6,773 nucleotides of DNA from DRQF01 sp964559135. Its GTDB lineage: Bacteria; Planctomycetota; GCA-002687715; DRQF01. The notes under the pieces are model-generated. The model was not told the origin of the DNA and searched no databases. It saw only the letters and a program-made list of their open reading frames with translations. Each line of letters begins with the position of its first letter. Within the stretch, counting starts at the first letter, position 1. The position numbers were made by a program, and so were the translations under genes. The stretch covers positions 1-6,773 of the forward strand of contig CAZLGG010000156.1 of NCBI GenBank assembly GCA_964559135.1, read 5' to 3'. Shown piece by piece: positions 1-6,773 of the stretch.

Positions 1-2338
1 CGGCATCCGCTGCGATCCGAAACTGCCCTACGATCCCGACTGGAAACCCCGCCGGGACAAGGGCAAGAAGGACCCCATCGAGGAGGTCTCACGGCGCAAC
101 TTCATCGAAGCCTGCGCGCTGGTGACCGAGGAGGACGAGCAGGCCTTCGAGGAACTCTGGAAGCGGCTGGGGCTTTCCATCGACTGGACACAGACCTACG
201 CCACCATCGACGAGCACTGCCGGCGCGTCTCTCAGCTCTCCTTCCTCGACCTGGTGGACAAGGGCGAAGTCTATAGCACGACCGCCCCCACGATGTGGGA
301 CGTGGATTTCAAGACCGCCGTCGCACAGGCCGAAGTGGAGGACCGCACGAAGGGCGGCGCCATGCACCAGGTGCGCTTTGCGGTGGAAGGCGGTGGCGAA
401 CTCGTCATCATGACCACGCGGCCCGAGTTGCTGGCGGCATGCATTGCCGTCGTGGCCCATCCGGACGACGAACGGTACCAGAACCTCTTCGGCAAGACCG
501 CCATCACGCCCTTGTTCGGAGCCCGCGTCCCCATCCTCGCCGCCGAGCACGCCGACCCGGAAAAAGGAACGGGCATCCTCATGGTCTGTACCTTCGGCGA
601 CGCCATGGACGTGGAATGGTGGAAGCAGCAGAAGATCCCCCTGAAACAAATCATCGGAATGGACGGCCGCCTGCTCCCCCTCCAGTTCGGGGACGCGCCC
701 TTCGAAAGCGTCGCACCGGATGCGGCCAACGCGTTCTACGCCGAGATCCAAGGCAAGTTTCCCAACCAGGCGAGACGCGCGACGGCAGAGCTTCTCGCCC
801 GCGAAGGCACCGGCCCTCACGGTGACGGGAAAGCGCTCATCGGCGAACCCGAGTCGATCGAGCATCCGGTCAAGTTCTATGAGAAGGGAGATCGCCCCCT
901 CGAGTTCGTGCCCACCCGCCAGTGGTTCATCCACATTCTCCGCCACCAAGAGGCCCTTCTCGCCCAGGGCGAAAAGATCGCCTGGCATCCCCCCCACATG
1001 CGCACCCGCTTCGATCACTGGGTGCAGGGTCTCAACCAGGACTGGTGCATCAGCCGACAGCGCTACTTCGGCGTGCCCTTTCCGGTCTGGTATCCGGTGC
1101 AGGAGAACGGCGAGCCCGACTACGACCGCCCCATCTTCGCGGAGAAGACCGCGCTGCCCGTGGATCCTCTCTCGGACGTGCCTCCCGGCTTCGAAGCCTC
1201 CCAGCGCAACCAACCGGGAGGCTTCATGGGCGACCCCGACGTGATGGACACCTGGGCGACGTCGTCGCTCACCCCCCAGATCGTGAGCGGCTGGGGCGAA
1301 AACCCGGAGCGGCACGCGAAGCTCTTCCCGATGGACATTCGTCCCCAGTCTCACGAGATCATCCGCACCTGGGCGTTCTACACCATCGTGAAGGCATGGA
1401 TGCACGAGAATGAGATCCCGTGGAAGCACGTTCTCATCAGCGGATGGATTCTCGACCCCGACCGCAAGAAGATGAGTAAGTCCAAGGGCAACGTGGTGAC
1501 GCCCGGGCATCTTCTCGACGCCCACTCCGTGGACGGCGTGCGCTACTGGGCCGCCCGGGCCCGCCCTGGAACGGACACGGCCTTCGACGAGACGGTCTTC
1601 AAGGTGGGGAAGCGCCTGGCGACGAAGATCTTCAATGCCGGCCGTTTCGTTCACATGCAGCTCGAACGCGGCAACGGATTCGGGCTTCCCCTCACAGAGG
1701 TGACGGAGCCCCTCGATCTGGCGCTCTTGGCCAAGCTCGGCGACGTCATCGAACAGGCTGGCCGAGCCTTCGAGCGATTCGATTGGTCCACGGCCCTCCA
1801 CGGCGCGGAGGACACCTTCTGGGCCTTCTGCGACCACTACCTCGAACTCGTGAAAGCCCGCTCCTACGACGAGGAGGACACACCCGGTCGCCGTTCCGCC
1901 CTGGCGACGCTCGAGTGCGCACTCCAGAGCTTCCTCAAACTGCTGGCGCCTTTCCTCCCCTACGTGACGGAAGAGGTGTGGAGCTGGCGTTTCGCGGGCG
2001 AGGGAAGGGACGCCTCGATCCACACGAGCGCCTGGCCGGAAGCCGCGCCGCTTCTCGAACGAGCGGGCGCCGCGCGGAGTCAGTCCTTCACCGCCGCCGT
2101 CGACGTGCTCTCCCACATCCGCGGGGCCAAGTCGAAGGCGCAAAGGAGCCTCCGCTGGCCGGTGGCGGGCCTTCGCATCACGGCGTCGAAGGAGGACATC
2201 GAGGACCTCACGCCCGTCCTGGCCGACCTCGTCCAGGCCGCCAACGCCGCCGAGGACGGGGTCGAGCTCGTCGAGGGCGCGCCCCCCGAGGACAGTCGCT
2301 TCGGCGTCGCCGTCACCCTCGCCGACACCATGGACTGA
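1..2338 (+). CDS. valS: Valyl-tRNA synthetase, archaeal/actinobacterial-like type, 5'-truncated by window edge
   Basis: This class I synthetase joins valine to tRNA-Val in the cytoplasm and hydrolyses mischarged threonine. The frame is open from base 2 (first complete codon), giving 778 residues before TGA at 2336-2338. The GTG at 122 is internal, because family-like sequence (GIRCDPKLPYDPDW) precedes it. The HIGH half of the catalytic domain lies off the left edge, probably about 100 residues. Visible in order, numbered from base 2: WDVDFKTAVAQAE (99-111), where classical bacterial ValRS has zinc-knuckle cysteines; the CP1 editing domain with TTRPELLAAC (138-147) and GTGILMVCTFGD (189-200); GLNQDWCISRQRYFG (343-357); DVMDTWATSSLTPQ (413-426); KMSKS (490-494, bases 1469-1483); then a helical anticodon-binding domain with HIRGAKSKAQRSLRWPV (705-721). 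The protein stops soon after, so the C-terminal coiled-coil arm of E. coli-type ValRS is absent. These are hallmarks of the archaeal-like ValRS form. The identity is very secure; its origin by transfer is inference. Confidence 0.97.
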   Translation, partial: GIRCDPKLPYDPDWKPRRDKGKKDPIEEVSRRNFIEACALVTEEDEQAFEELWKRLGLSIDWTQTYATIDEHCRRVSQLSFLDLVDKGEVYSTTAPTMWDVDFKTAVAQAEVEDRTKGGAMHQVRFAVEGGGELVIMTTRPELLAACIAVVAHPDDERYQNLFGKTAITPLFGARVPILAAEHADPEKGTGILMVCTFGDAMDVEWWKQQKIPLKQIIGMDGRLLPLQFGDAPFESVAPDAANAFYAEIQGKFPNQARRATAELLAREGTGPHGDGKALIGEPESIEHPVKFYEKGDRPLEFVPTRQWFIHILRHQEALLAQGEKIAWHPPHMRTRFDHWVQGLNQDWCISRQRYFGVPFPVWYPVQENGEPDYDRPIFAEKTALPVDPLSDVPPGFEASQRNQPGGFMGDPDVMDTWATSSLTPQIVSGWGENPERHAKLFPMDIRPQSHEIIRTWAFYTIVKAWMHENEIPWKHVLISGWILDPDRKKMSKSKGNVVTPGHLLDAHSVDGVRYWAARARPGTDTAFDETVFKVGKRLATKIFNAGRFVHMQLERGNGFGLPLTEVTEPLDLALLAKLGDVIEQAGRAFERFDWSTALHGAEDTFWAFCDHYLELVKARSYDEEDTPGRRSALATLECALQSFLKLLAPFLPYVTEEVWSWRFAGEGRDASIHTSAWPEAAPLLERAGAARSQSFTAAVDVLSHIRGAKSKAQRSLRWPVAGLRITASKEDIEDLTPVLADLVQAANAAEDGVELVEGAPPEDSRFGVAVTLADTMD

Positions 2339-2344
2339 CCCCGC

Positions 2345-2369
2345 GGTGCATGACGAGCCGTCTTGCACC
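2345..2369. terminator. Symmetric hairpin between the convergent valS and ileS ends, possible bidirectional terminator
   Basis: GGTGCA (2345-2350) pairs with TGCACC (2364-2369). Inside it GACG (2352-2355) pairs with CGTC (2359-2362) around a three-base loop, with one T-T mismatch between the two stems. The hairpin begins 6 bases after the valS stop codon and lies 32 bases beyond the ileS stop, so it could serve both convergent genes. Neither side has a run of T, so it does not fit the canonical intrinsic terminator. It may act as a U-less terminator or protect mRNA 3' ends. The pairing is seen; the function is inferred. Confidence 0.45.
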
Positions 2370-2401
2370 CCCACGCGACGAGGGCGCGACTCCCAACGAG
2401 G

Positions 2402-5400
2402 TCAGGCTTTCTCGACGGTGACGGTGAGGGGAATGCCGTTGAGATCCTGGGCTTCCACCTGGGGCGCATCCGCGCGAAGAAGCTCGCGGGCGAGGACTTC
2501 CCGTCCCACGTAATCCGCGTGGACGGACAGGGCGTCCGCGAGCTTTTGGTCTTCGACGTGGTAACGGACGCGAATCCGGTCCGTGATCTCGAGCCCCATC
2601 TGCTTGCGCATGTTCTGCACCTTCGAGACGAACTCCCGTGCCAGGCCCTCCGCCTCCAACTCCGGTGTGATCTCCGTGACGAGCCCCACCGTCAAGGTGC
2701 CGTCGTTCTCGATGAGAAGCCCCTCTTTCTCCGAGCGATGTAAGACGAGGTCCGAGAGTGTCACCTCCGCCTGAACGCCGTCCGCGTCCAGGGCAAGGGT
2801 CTCCCCCGATTCGAGTCGGCGAATCACCGGAGCCTCCAGCTTCGCGATGGCGGCGGCCACCTTCGGGGTGGCCTTCCCGAAGCGCTTTCCGAGTTCCCGG
2901 AAGTTCCCCTTCGCAGAGATCTCGACCAGGTCGTCTTCGTTCTCGGTGAAGCGCACCTCCTTCACGTTCAACTCTTCCTCGAGGAGATGGGCGAGTTCTT
3001 CCAAAAGGGCGCGTTCCGTCTTGTCCCTGGTGACCAGAGTGATCGCCTGGAGAGGCTGGCGGATCTTGATCTCGTGCTTGACGCGCAACGCCCGGCCCAT
3101 GGATGCGGCGCGGATCACCCGGTCCATCTGGGTCTCGAGCGTCGGGTCGGCGAGGGCATCGTCCGGCTCCGGGAACAGGGAGAGGTGGACCGAATCCGCC
3201 ATGTCGTCCGTCCTCAGGTTGCGCCAGATGGACTCGGTGATGAAGGGCACGTACGGCGCCAGGACCTGGGAGAGTTCCAACAAGACCATGTAGAGGGTCG
3301 AGTGGGCCTGCACCTTGTCCGAGTCATTCTCCGACTTCCAGAAGCGACGGCGGCTGCGACGGATGTACCAGTTGGTGAGGTCGTCGATGAAGGCGACGAA
3401 GGCGTTCACGGAGACCTGCAAGTCGTAGGCATCCATGCCCTCGATGACGGTGCGCTCGAGCCCCTGGAGGCGAGAGAGGATCCAACGATCGAGGGCGTTT
3501 TCGAAAGGGCCCTCATGGAGCATCGTCGCCGGATCGAAGCCGTCGGTGCGGGCGTAGGAGACGAAGAAGGCGTAGGCATTCCACAGCGGAATGAGGAGCG
3601 AACGCAACTCGTGTTCGACGGCTGCCGCCGAGAACTTCAGATCCTCAGCCCGCACGACGGGGGAATGCATGAGGGCCAGCCGCATCGCGTCGGCCGAGAA
3701 ATCGTGGATGACCTGCAGGGGCTCGGGGTAATTCTTGAGGCGCTTCGACATCTTCTTGCCGTCTTCCGCGAGCACGAGACCGTTCACGATCACGTTCTTG
3801 AAAGGCGACGTGTTGAAAAGCGCCGTGCCCAGCACGGTGAGCGAGTAGAACCATCCCCGGGTCTGGTCGAGCCCCTCGGCGATGAAGTCGGCGGGGAACG
3901 TCGCCTCGAAACGCTCCTTGTTCTCGAAGGGGTAGTGGATCTGGGCGTAGGGCATGGAACCGCTCTCGAACCAGCAGTCCAGAACCTCCTCGATCCGTCG
4001 GGCCGGCTTGTCGCACCCCGCCTCGCCACAGGGGATCTCGATATCGTCGACGAAGTGCTTGTGGATGTCGCTCACCTGGGCGCCGGAGGCGGCTTCCAGC
4101 TCGGCCACGGACCCCAGACAGGTGGCATGTCCCTCCGAGCACTTCCAGACGGGAAGGGGCGTCCCCCAGAAACGATTCCTCGAGATCGCCCAGTCCCTGG
4201 CACCCTCCAGCCACTTTCCGAAACGCCCGTCGCGGATGTGGGCGGGCACCCAACGCGTCCTGGCGTTCGCGGCCAGCATGGCGTCCTTGATGCGCTTCAC
4301 TTCCAGAAACCACGTCGTGATCGCCCGATAGAAAAGGGGGCTGTCGCAGCGCCAACAGTGGGGATAATTATGGATGTATTGAGCCTTGCGGAAGACACGG
4401 CCCTCCGCCTTCAAGCGATCGAGGATGAGGGAGTCCGCCTCCTTCACGGGCATGCCGACGAAGTCGACAACTTCGTCCGTGAACCGGCCTTCCATGTCCA
4501 TGGGGCAGACGAGGGGAAGCCCCGCCTCCTGACCCACGGCGAAGTCGTCCTCGCCGAAACCCGGCGCGGTGTGGACGATGCCCGTGCCGTCCTCGGTGGT
4601 CACGAAGTCGGCGGCCACGACGCGAAAGGCGCCTTCCGCCTCGAGGTTGGCGAAGTACGGGAAGAGCGGGCGGTAGCTTCGCCCCACGAGGTCGGCCCCC
4701 TTCACGCGGCTTTCGATTTCCAGATCCTCCTCGCCTTGGAAAACGGAGTCGAGAAGGGCCTCGGCCACGACGAAGACATCGTCGCCTCGCCGCACGAACA
4801 CGTAGTCGATGTCCGCGCCCACGGTGAGCGCCAGGTTGGAAGGCAATGTCCAGGGCGTGGTCGTCCAAGCCAGGTAACAAAGCGCCTCGTCCTCGGCGTC
4901 TTGGAACCGCACGATCACCGCCGGGTCCTTCACCTCCTTGTAGGCGAGCTGCACCTCGAAGTTGGAAAGCGGCGTGGAGCAACGGGGGCAAAAGGGCATG
5001 CACTTTTTGCCCTCGTAGATGAGCCCTTTCTCCCAACACTGCTTGAAGACCCACCAGATGGACTCCATGTAGGACAGGTCCATCGTCTTGTAGTCGTCTT
5101 CGAAATCGACCCAGCGTCCCGTGCGCCAGACGATCCGCTCCCAGTCCTTCGCGTACTTCAACACGGTGCCGCGGCACGCCTCGTTGAATTTGTCGACTCC
5201 GAATTCCTCGATGTTGCGACGCCCGGAGATGCCGAGACTCTTTTCGATCTCGTTTTCGATGGGCAGACCGTGGCAGTCCCACCCGAAACGCCTCTCCACC
5301 CGGTGACCTCGCATCGTCTGGTAGCGGGGCACCACGTCCTTGATGGTGCCGGCCAGAATGTGCCCATAATGAGGCAGACCCGTCGCAAAGGGGGGGCCGT

Positions 5401-5533
5401 CATAGAAGACGAAGCTGCGCTCGGGATCGCGTTCGTCGATCGACCGGCGGAAGATGTCTTCGTGCTTCCAGAACTCGAGGATCGCTTCCTCCTGGGCCGA
5501 GAAGTCGATCTTGTTGGAAACCGGATCCAGCAT
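2402..5533 (-). CDS. ileS: Isoleucyl-tRNA synthetase, type 2 (eukaryote-like IleRS2)
   Basis: This cytoplasmic class I synthetase charges tRNA-Ile with isoleucine and edits valine. It is complete at 1043 residues, a normal length. The N-terminus (PVSNKIDFSAQEEAILEFW) fits the family, and an in-frame TGA (5546-5548) 12 bases upstream leaves this ATG as the only sensible start. A weak GGGG ribosome site lies 8-11 bases before it. Motifs in order: FYDGPPFATGLPHYGH with the HIGH box HYGH (55-58); GWDCHGLPIE (84-93); CPRC (182-185); CP1 editing domain with WTTTPWTLPSN (223-233) and GTGIVHTAPGFGEDD (316-330); HNYPHCWRC (388-396); WAISRNRFWGTPLPVW (448-463); LDCWFESGSMPYAQ (518-531); DQTRGWFYSL (556-565); KMSKR (594-598); then the anticodon-binding helices and a C-terminal region with REFVSKVQNMRKQMGLE (966-982). 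HYGH with KMSKRLKNYPEP marks type 2 rather than the E. coli-like type 1. Both catalytic signatures are intact. It lies downstream of tRNA-Glu and its terminator, with no visible promoter of its own. Confidence 0.98.
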   Translation of the reverse strand: MLDPVSNKIDFSAQEEAILEFWKHEDIFRRSIDERDPERSFVFYDGPPFATGLPHYGHILAGTIKDVVPRYQTMRGHRVERRFGWDCHGLPIENEIEKSLGISGRRNIEEFGVDKFNEACRGTVLKYAKDWERIVWRTGRWVDFEDDYKTMDLSYMESIWWVFKQCWEKGLIYEGKKCMPFCPRCSTPLSNFEVQLAYKEVKDPAVIVRFQDAEDEALCYLAWTTTPWTLPSNLALTVGADIDYVFVRRGDDVFVVAEALLDSVFQGEEDLEIESRVKGADLVGRSYRPLFPYFANLEAEGAFRVVAADFVTTEDGTGIVHTAPGFGEDDFAVGQEAGLPLVCPMDMEGRFTDEVVDFVGMPVKEADSLILDRLKAEGRVFRKAQYIHNYPHCWRCDSPLFYRAITTWFLEVKRIKDAMLAANARTRWVPAHIRDGRFGKWLEGARDWAISRNRFWGTPLPVWKCSEGHATCLGSVAELEAASGAQVSDIHKHFVDDIEIPCGEAGCDKPARRIEEVLDCWFESGSMPYAQIHYPFENKERFEATFPADFIAEGLDQTRGWFYSLTVLGTALFNTSPFKNVIVNGLVLAEDGKKMSKRLKNYPEPLQVIHDFSADAMRLALMHSPVVRAEDLKFSAAAVEHELRSLLIPLWNAYAFFVSYARTDGFDPATMLHEGPFENALDRWILSRLQGLERTVIEGMDAYDLQVSVNAFVAFIDDLTNWYIRRSRRRFWKSENDSDKVQAHSTLYMVLLELSQVLAPYVPFITESIWRNLRTDDMADSVHLSLFPEPDDALADPTLETQMDRVIRAASMGRALRVKHEIKIRQPLQAITLVTRDKTERALLEELAHLLEEELNVKEVRFTENEDDLVEISAKGNFRELGKRFGKATPKVAAAIAKLEAPVIRRLESGETLALDADGVQAEVTLSDLVLHRSEKEGLLIENDGTLTVGLVTEITPELEAEGLAREFVSKVQNMRKQMGLEITDRIRVRYHVEDQKLADALSVHADYVGREVLARELLRADAPQVEAQDLNGIPLTVTVEKA

Positions 5534-5547
5534 GGGCTTACCCCGTC

Positions 5548-5585
5548 AAGAAAAGAGCCCCGATGCGGCGAAGCCGTCGGGGCTC
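5548..5585 (-). terminator. Intrinsic terminator after tRNA-Glu, lying in the ileS leader
   Basis: Read on the minus strand, GAGCCCCGA (5585-5577) pairs perfectly with TCGGGGCTC (5563-5555). Within it CGGC pairs with GCCG around a TTC loop, with a two-base bulge. The tail TTTTCTT follows immediately (5554-5548). This is a textbook rho-independent terminator for the minus strand; the opposite direction lacks a comparable T tail next to the stem. It starts 37 bases after the tRNA end, and its tail ends 14 bases before the ileS ATG, so it can act both as the tRNA terminator and as a barrier or attenuator for ileS. Confidence 0.85.
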
Positions 5586-5622
5586 GTTGGTTTTGCTGCC
5601 GCGGCGCATGGGACGCGTCGAG

Positions 5623-5697
5623 TGACCCCGAGGGGATTCGAACCCCTGTTCCAAGGATGAGAACCTTGTGTCCTGGACCTGGCTAGACGACGGGGCC
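5623..5697 (-). tRNA. tRNA-Glu, anticodon CTC
   Basis: The reverse strand folds as a full 75-base cloverleaf. The acceptor stem is GGCCCCG with CGGGGTC (one G-T pair at 2-71) and the discriminator base is A. The D stem is GTC/GAC with a 13-base loop containing GG. The anticodon stem is CAAGG/CCTTG around TTCTCAT, giving anticodon CTC (bases 5659-5661), which reads the GAG codon. The variable loop is GAAC. The T arm is AGGGG-TTCGAAT-CCCCT. The overall pattern (TC-GTCTAG, GGACA before the anticodon stem, AACAGGGGTTCGAATCCCCT) is typical of bacterial tRNA-Glu. The gene is followed by CT, so CCA must be added after transcription. It lies 39 bases after gltX, whose product charges it. It also feeds protein synthesis and, in many bacteria, tetrapyrrole synthesis. 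Confidence 0.97.
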
Positions 5698-5704
5698 GGT
5701 TCAG

Positions 5705-5740
5705 TGGGGCGAATCTAAGCCCGGCCCAGGTGTCTTTCAA
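5705..5740 (-). promoter_or_regulatory. Sigma-70-like promoter of tRNA-Glu with GC-rich discriminator
   Basis: On the minus strand TTGAAA (5740-5735; 5 of 6 to the -35 consensus) is followed after exactly 17 bases by TAGATT (5717-5712; 4 of 6 to TATAAT). The -10 box ends 14 bases before the first tRNA base, so a start near 5705 would leave a leader of only about 8 bases, usual for tRNA genes. Directly after the -10 box is CGCCCCA, resembling the GC-rich discriminator of stringently controlled stable-RNA promoters. The -35 box contains the gltX stop codon. The boxes are seen; activity and stringent control are inferred. Confidence 0.65.
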
Positions 5741-6773
5741 GACCGCGCCTGTTCGATTCCGTCGCGAATTCGGCGGATGACCCGCTCTTTGCCGACCAGA
5801 CGCAGACAATCGAAAAGCCCCGGCCCTGCGGTGCGCCGCGTGACACTGGCCCGGAGCGGATGAACAAGAGCCCCCAGCCCCACCCCCCGCTCCTCGCAAA
5901 AGGCCCTCGCCCGGGCCTCCATGGCGGCCACGTCGTCGAAATCCGCATCCAAGAGCACGGGAATATAGGCTTCGAGAATGTCGCCGGCCCCGTCCTTTTT
6001 CAGCTTCTTGAGGGCCTTGGGCTCGATGTCCTCCTTGTCTTCGAAGACCCAGGCAGCCTGGTCGACGATGTCGCCGAAGGCGCGGATGCGGGGCTGAAAG
6101 GCCTCGGCCAATGTCAGAAGTAGAGGCTCTTCCGCGTGCCACCCCTGGGCCTGAATGAAGGGGCGAATCGCCCGGGCCACGTCGTCCACCGACATGTTCC
6201 GGATGAACTCGCCGGAGAGCCAATCCAACTTGTCCAGGGGAAGCCGCGCGCCGCCCGCGCTCACCCGGTCGAGGGAGAAGTTCCGAACGAGCTCATCCCG
6301 GGTCATGACTTCGGTTTCGCCATCCATGTGCCAGCCGATGAGAGCCAACCAGTTCACGAGAGCGTCCGTGGGATAGCCGCGCTGCTGATAGAGTTCGAGT
6401 GCCGCTTCGGGGTGCTTCCGCTTGGAAAGCTTACCTTCCCCCTTCGGGCCGAGAATGAGAGGCAAGTGGGCGAAAACGGGGGGCTCCCAGCCGAACGCCT
6501 TGTAGATGAGCAGTTGCTTGAAGGTGTTGGTGAGGTGGTCCTCGCCGCGCAGAACGTGGGAGATTTCCATGAGGTGGTCGTCCACGACGACGGCCAGATT
6601 GTAGACGGGCACGCCGCTGGCGCGAACGAGGATGATGTCCTCGATGTCCTTGCCGGCCACCTCGACCCGTCCTCGCACCTGATCCTCGATGACGAGGCCG
6701 TCGGCGTCCAGGGGTGCCTTCAGCCGCCAGGTGTGAGGGACACCGTCAGCGAGTTTCTTCTTCACCTCCGCCT
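5737..6773 (-). CDS. gltX: Glutamyl-tRNA synthetase, 5'-truncated by window edge
   Basis: This class I synthetase joins glutamate to tRNA-Glu in the cytoplasm. The frame is open to the right edge (first complete codon at 6771-6769) and ends at TGA 5739-5737, giving 344 residues. The GTG at 6765 is internal. Bacterial GluRS proteins are usually about 470-500 residues, so roughly 130-150 N-terminal residues, including the HIGH motif, lie outside the window. Visible, numbered from the edge: the rest of the catalytic and stem-contact region with ILVRASGVPVYNLAVVVDDH (47-66) and SHVLRGEDHLTNTFKQLLIY (71-90); KLSKR (114-118, bases 6432-6418), the KMSKS equivalent; YPTDALVNWLALIGW (133-147); then the helical anticodon-binding domains ending with the GluRS-like HPLRASVTRRTAGPGLFDCL (304-323) and LVGKERVIRRI (325-335). 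The family is clear. Whether it is discriminating or also charges tRNA-Gln cannot be told here. Its own promoter is off-window; its last codon overlaps the tRNA-Glu promoter. Confidence 0.97.
   Translation of the reverse strand, partial: AEVKKKLADGVPHTWRLKAPLDADGLVIEDQVRGRVEVAGKDIEDIILVRASGVPVYNLAVVVDDHLMEISHVLRGEDHLTNTFKQLLIYKAFGWEPPVFAHLPLILGPKGEGKLSKRKHPEAALELYQQRGYPTDALVNWLALIGWHMDGETEVMTRDELVRNFSLDRVSAGGARLPLDKLDWLSGEFIRNMSVDDVARAIRPFIQAQGWHAEEPLLLTLAEAFQPRIRAFGDIVDQAAWVFEDKEDIEPKALKKLKKDGAGDILEAYIPVLLDADFDDVAAMEARARAFCEERGVGLGALVHPLRASVTRRTAGPGLFDCLRLVGKERVIRRIRDGIEQARS

Noticed and set aside
122..124. GTG as the start of valS
   Set aside because: The frame is open back to base 2 and that stretch encodes conserved ValRS sequence, so the true start lies off the left edge.
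89..2374. A 761-codon open frame on the minus strand opposite valS
   Set aside because: It is fully antisense to a clear ValRS gene and has no recognisable domain. It is rich in Gly/Val/Arg/His, as expected from the complement of GC-rich codons. A coding-potential test would settle it.
1783..2421. A 212-codon plus-strand frame overlapping the valS 3' end
   Set aside because: It is an alternate frame of valS with Arg/Gly/Pro-rich low-complexity translation and no motif.
5534..5622. A T-box riboswitch controlling ileS
   Set aside because: The leader between tRNA and ileS is only about 90 bases and shows no specifier stem or T-box consensus; only a simple terminator hairpin is present.
2987..5686. 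An 899-codon open frame on the plus strand opposite ileS and running into the tRNA
   Set aside because: It overlaps a complete IleRS gene, the terminator and part of the tRNA on the other strand. Its composition is typical of an antisense shadow, with no family motif.
6763..6765. GTG as the start of gltX
   Set aside because: The frame is open to the window edge, and a start here would lack the catalytic HIGH half of GluRS.

Overview
This is a compact stretch of translation genes: three aminoacyl-tRNA synthetase genes and one tRNA gene, with almost no unexplained sequence. On the + strand is the 3' part of a valyl-tRNA synthetase gene (valS, cut by the left edge). It converges on a minus-strand set that reads gltX (glutamyl-tRNA synthetase, cut by the right edge), then a tRNA-Glu with anticodon CTC, then a complete ileS (isoleucyl-tRNA synthetase, 1043 residues). 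No mobile element, CRISPR array, phage gene or unknown protein family is visible, and no gene-free stretch exceeds about 100 bases.

The DNA looks bacterial and GC-rich by eye, with third codon positions mostly G or C. That bias explains the very long open frames on the strands opposite valS and ileS, which I treat as shadows. The tRNA gene does not encode its CCA end. Two synthetases are not the classical E. coli types. The IleRS is of the eukaryote-like type 2 (HYGH and KMSKR signatures). The ValRS is of the archaeal-like type also found in Actinobacteria and Rickettsia: it lacks the usual zinc-knuckle cysteines, has a TTRPELLAAC editing motif and has no C-terminal coiled-coil arm. This argues against an enteric or other typical gammaproteobacterium. 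I cannot assign a phylum from this window.

The most informative non-coding part is the 200 bases between gltX and ileS. A good sigma-70-like promoter (TTGAAA, 17-base spacer, TAGATT) has its -35 box laid over the gltX stop codon. It is followed by a GC-rich discriminator and would start about 8 bases before the tRNA-Glu. Downstream of the tRNA is a strong hairpin with a T-rich tail. It ends only 14 bases before the ileS start codon, and I see no separate promoter for ileS. So tRNA-Glu looks like its own transcription unit, and ileS is probably expressed by readthrough of, or regulation at, this terminator. Between the convergent valS and ileS stops lies a symmetric hairpin without a T tail.

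Together the genes charge tRNA-Val, tRNA-Ile and tRNA-Glu in the cytoplasm, and gltX sits directly beside a tRNA substrate of its own product. The arrangement is housekeeping in character. The points worth checking are the synthetase lineages and the regulatory layout around tRNA-Glu and ileS, not a new defence or metabolic system.
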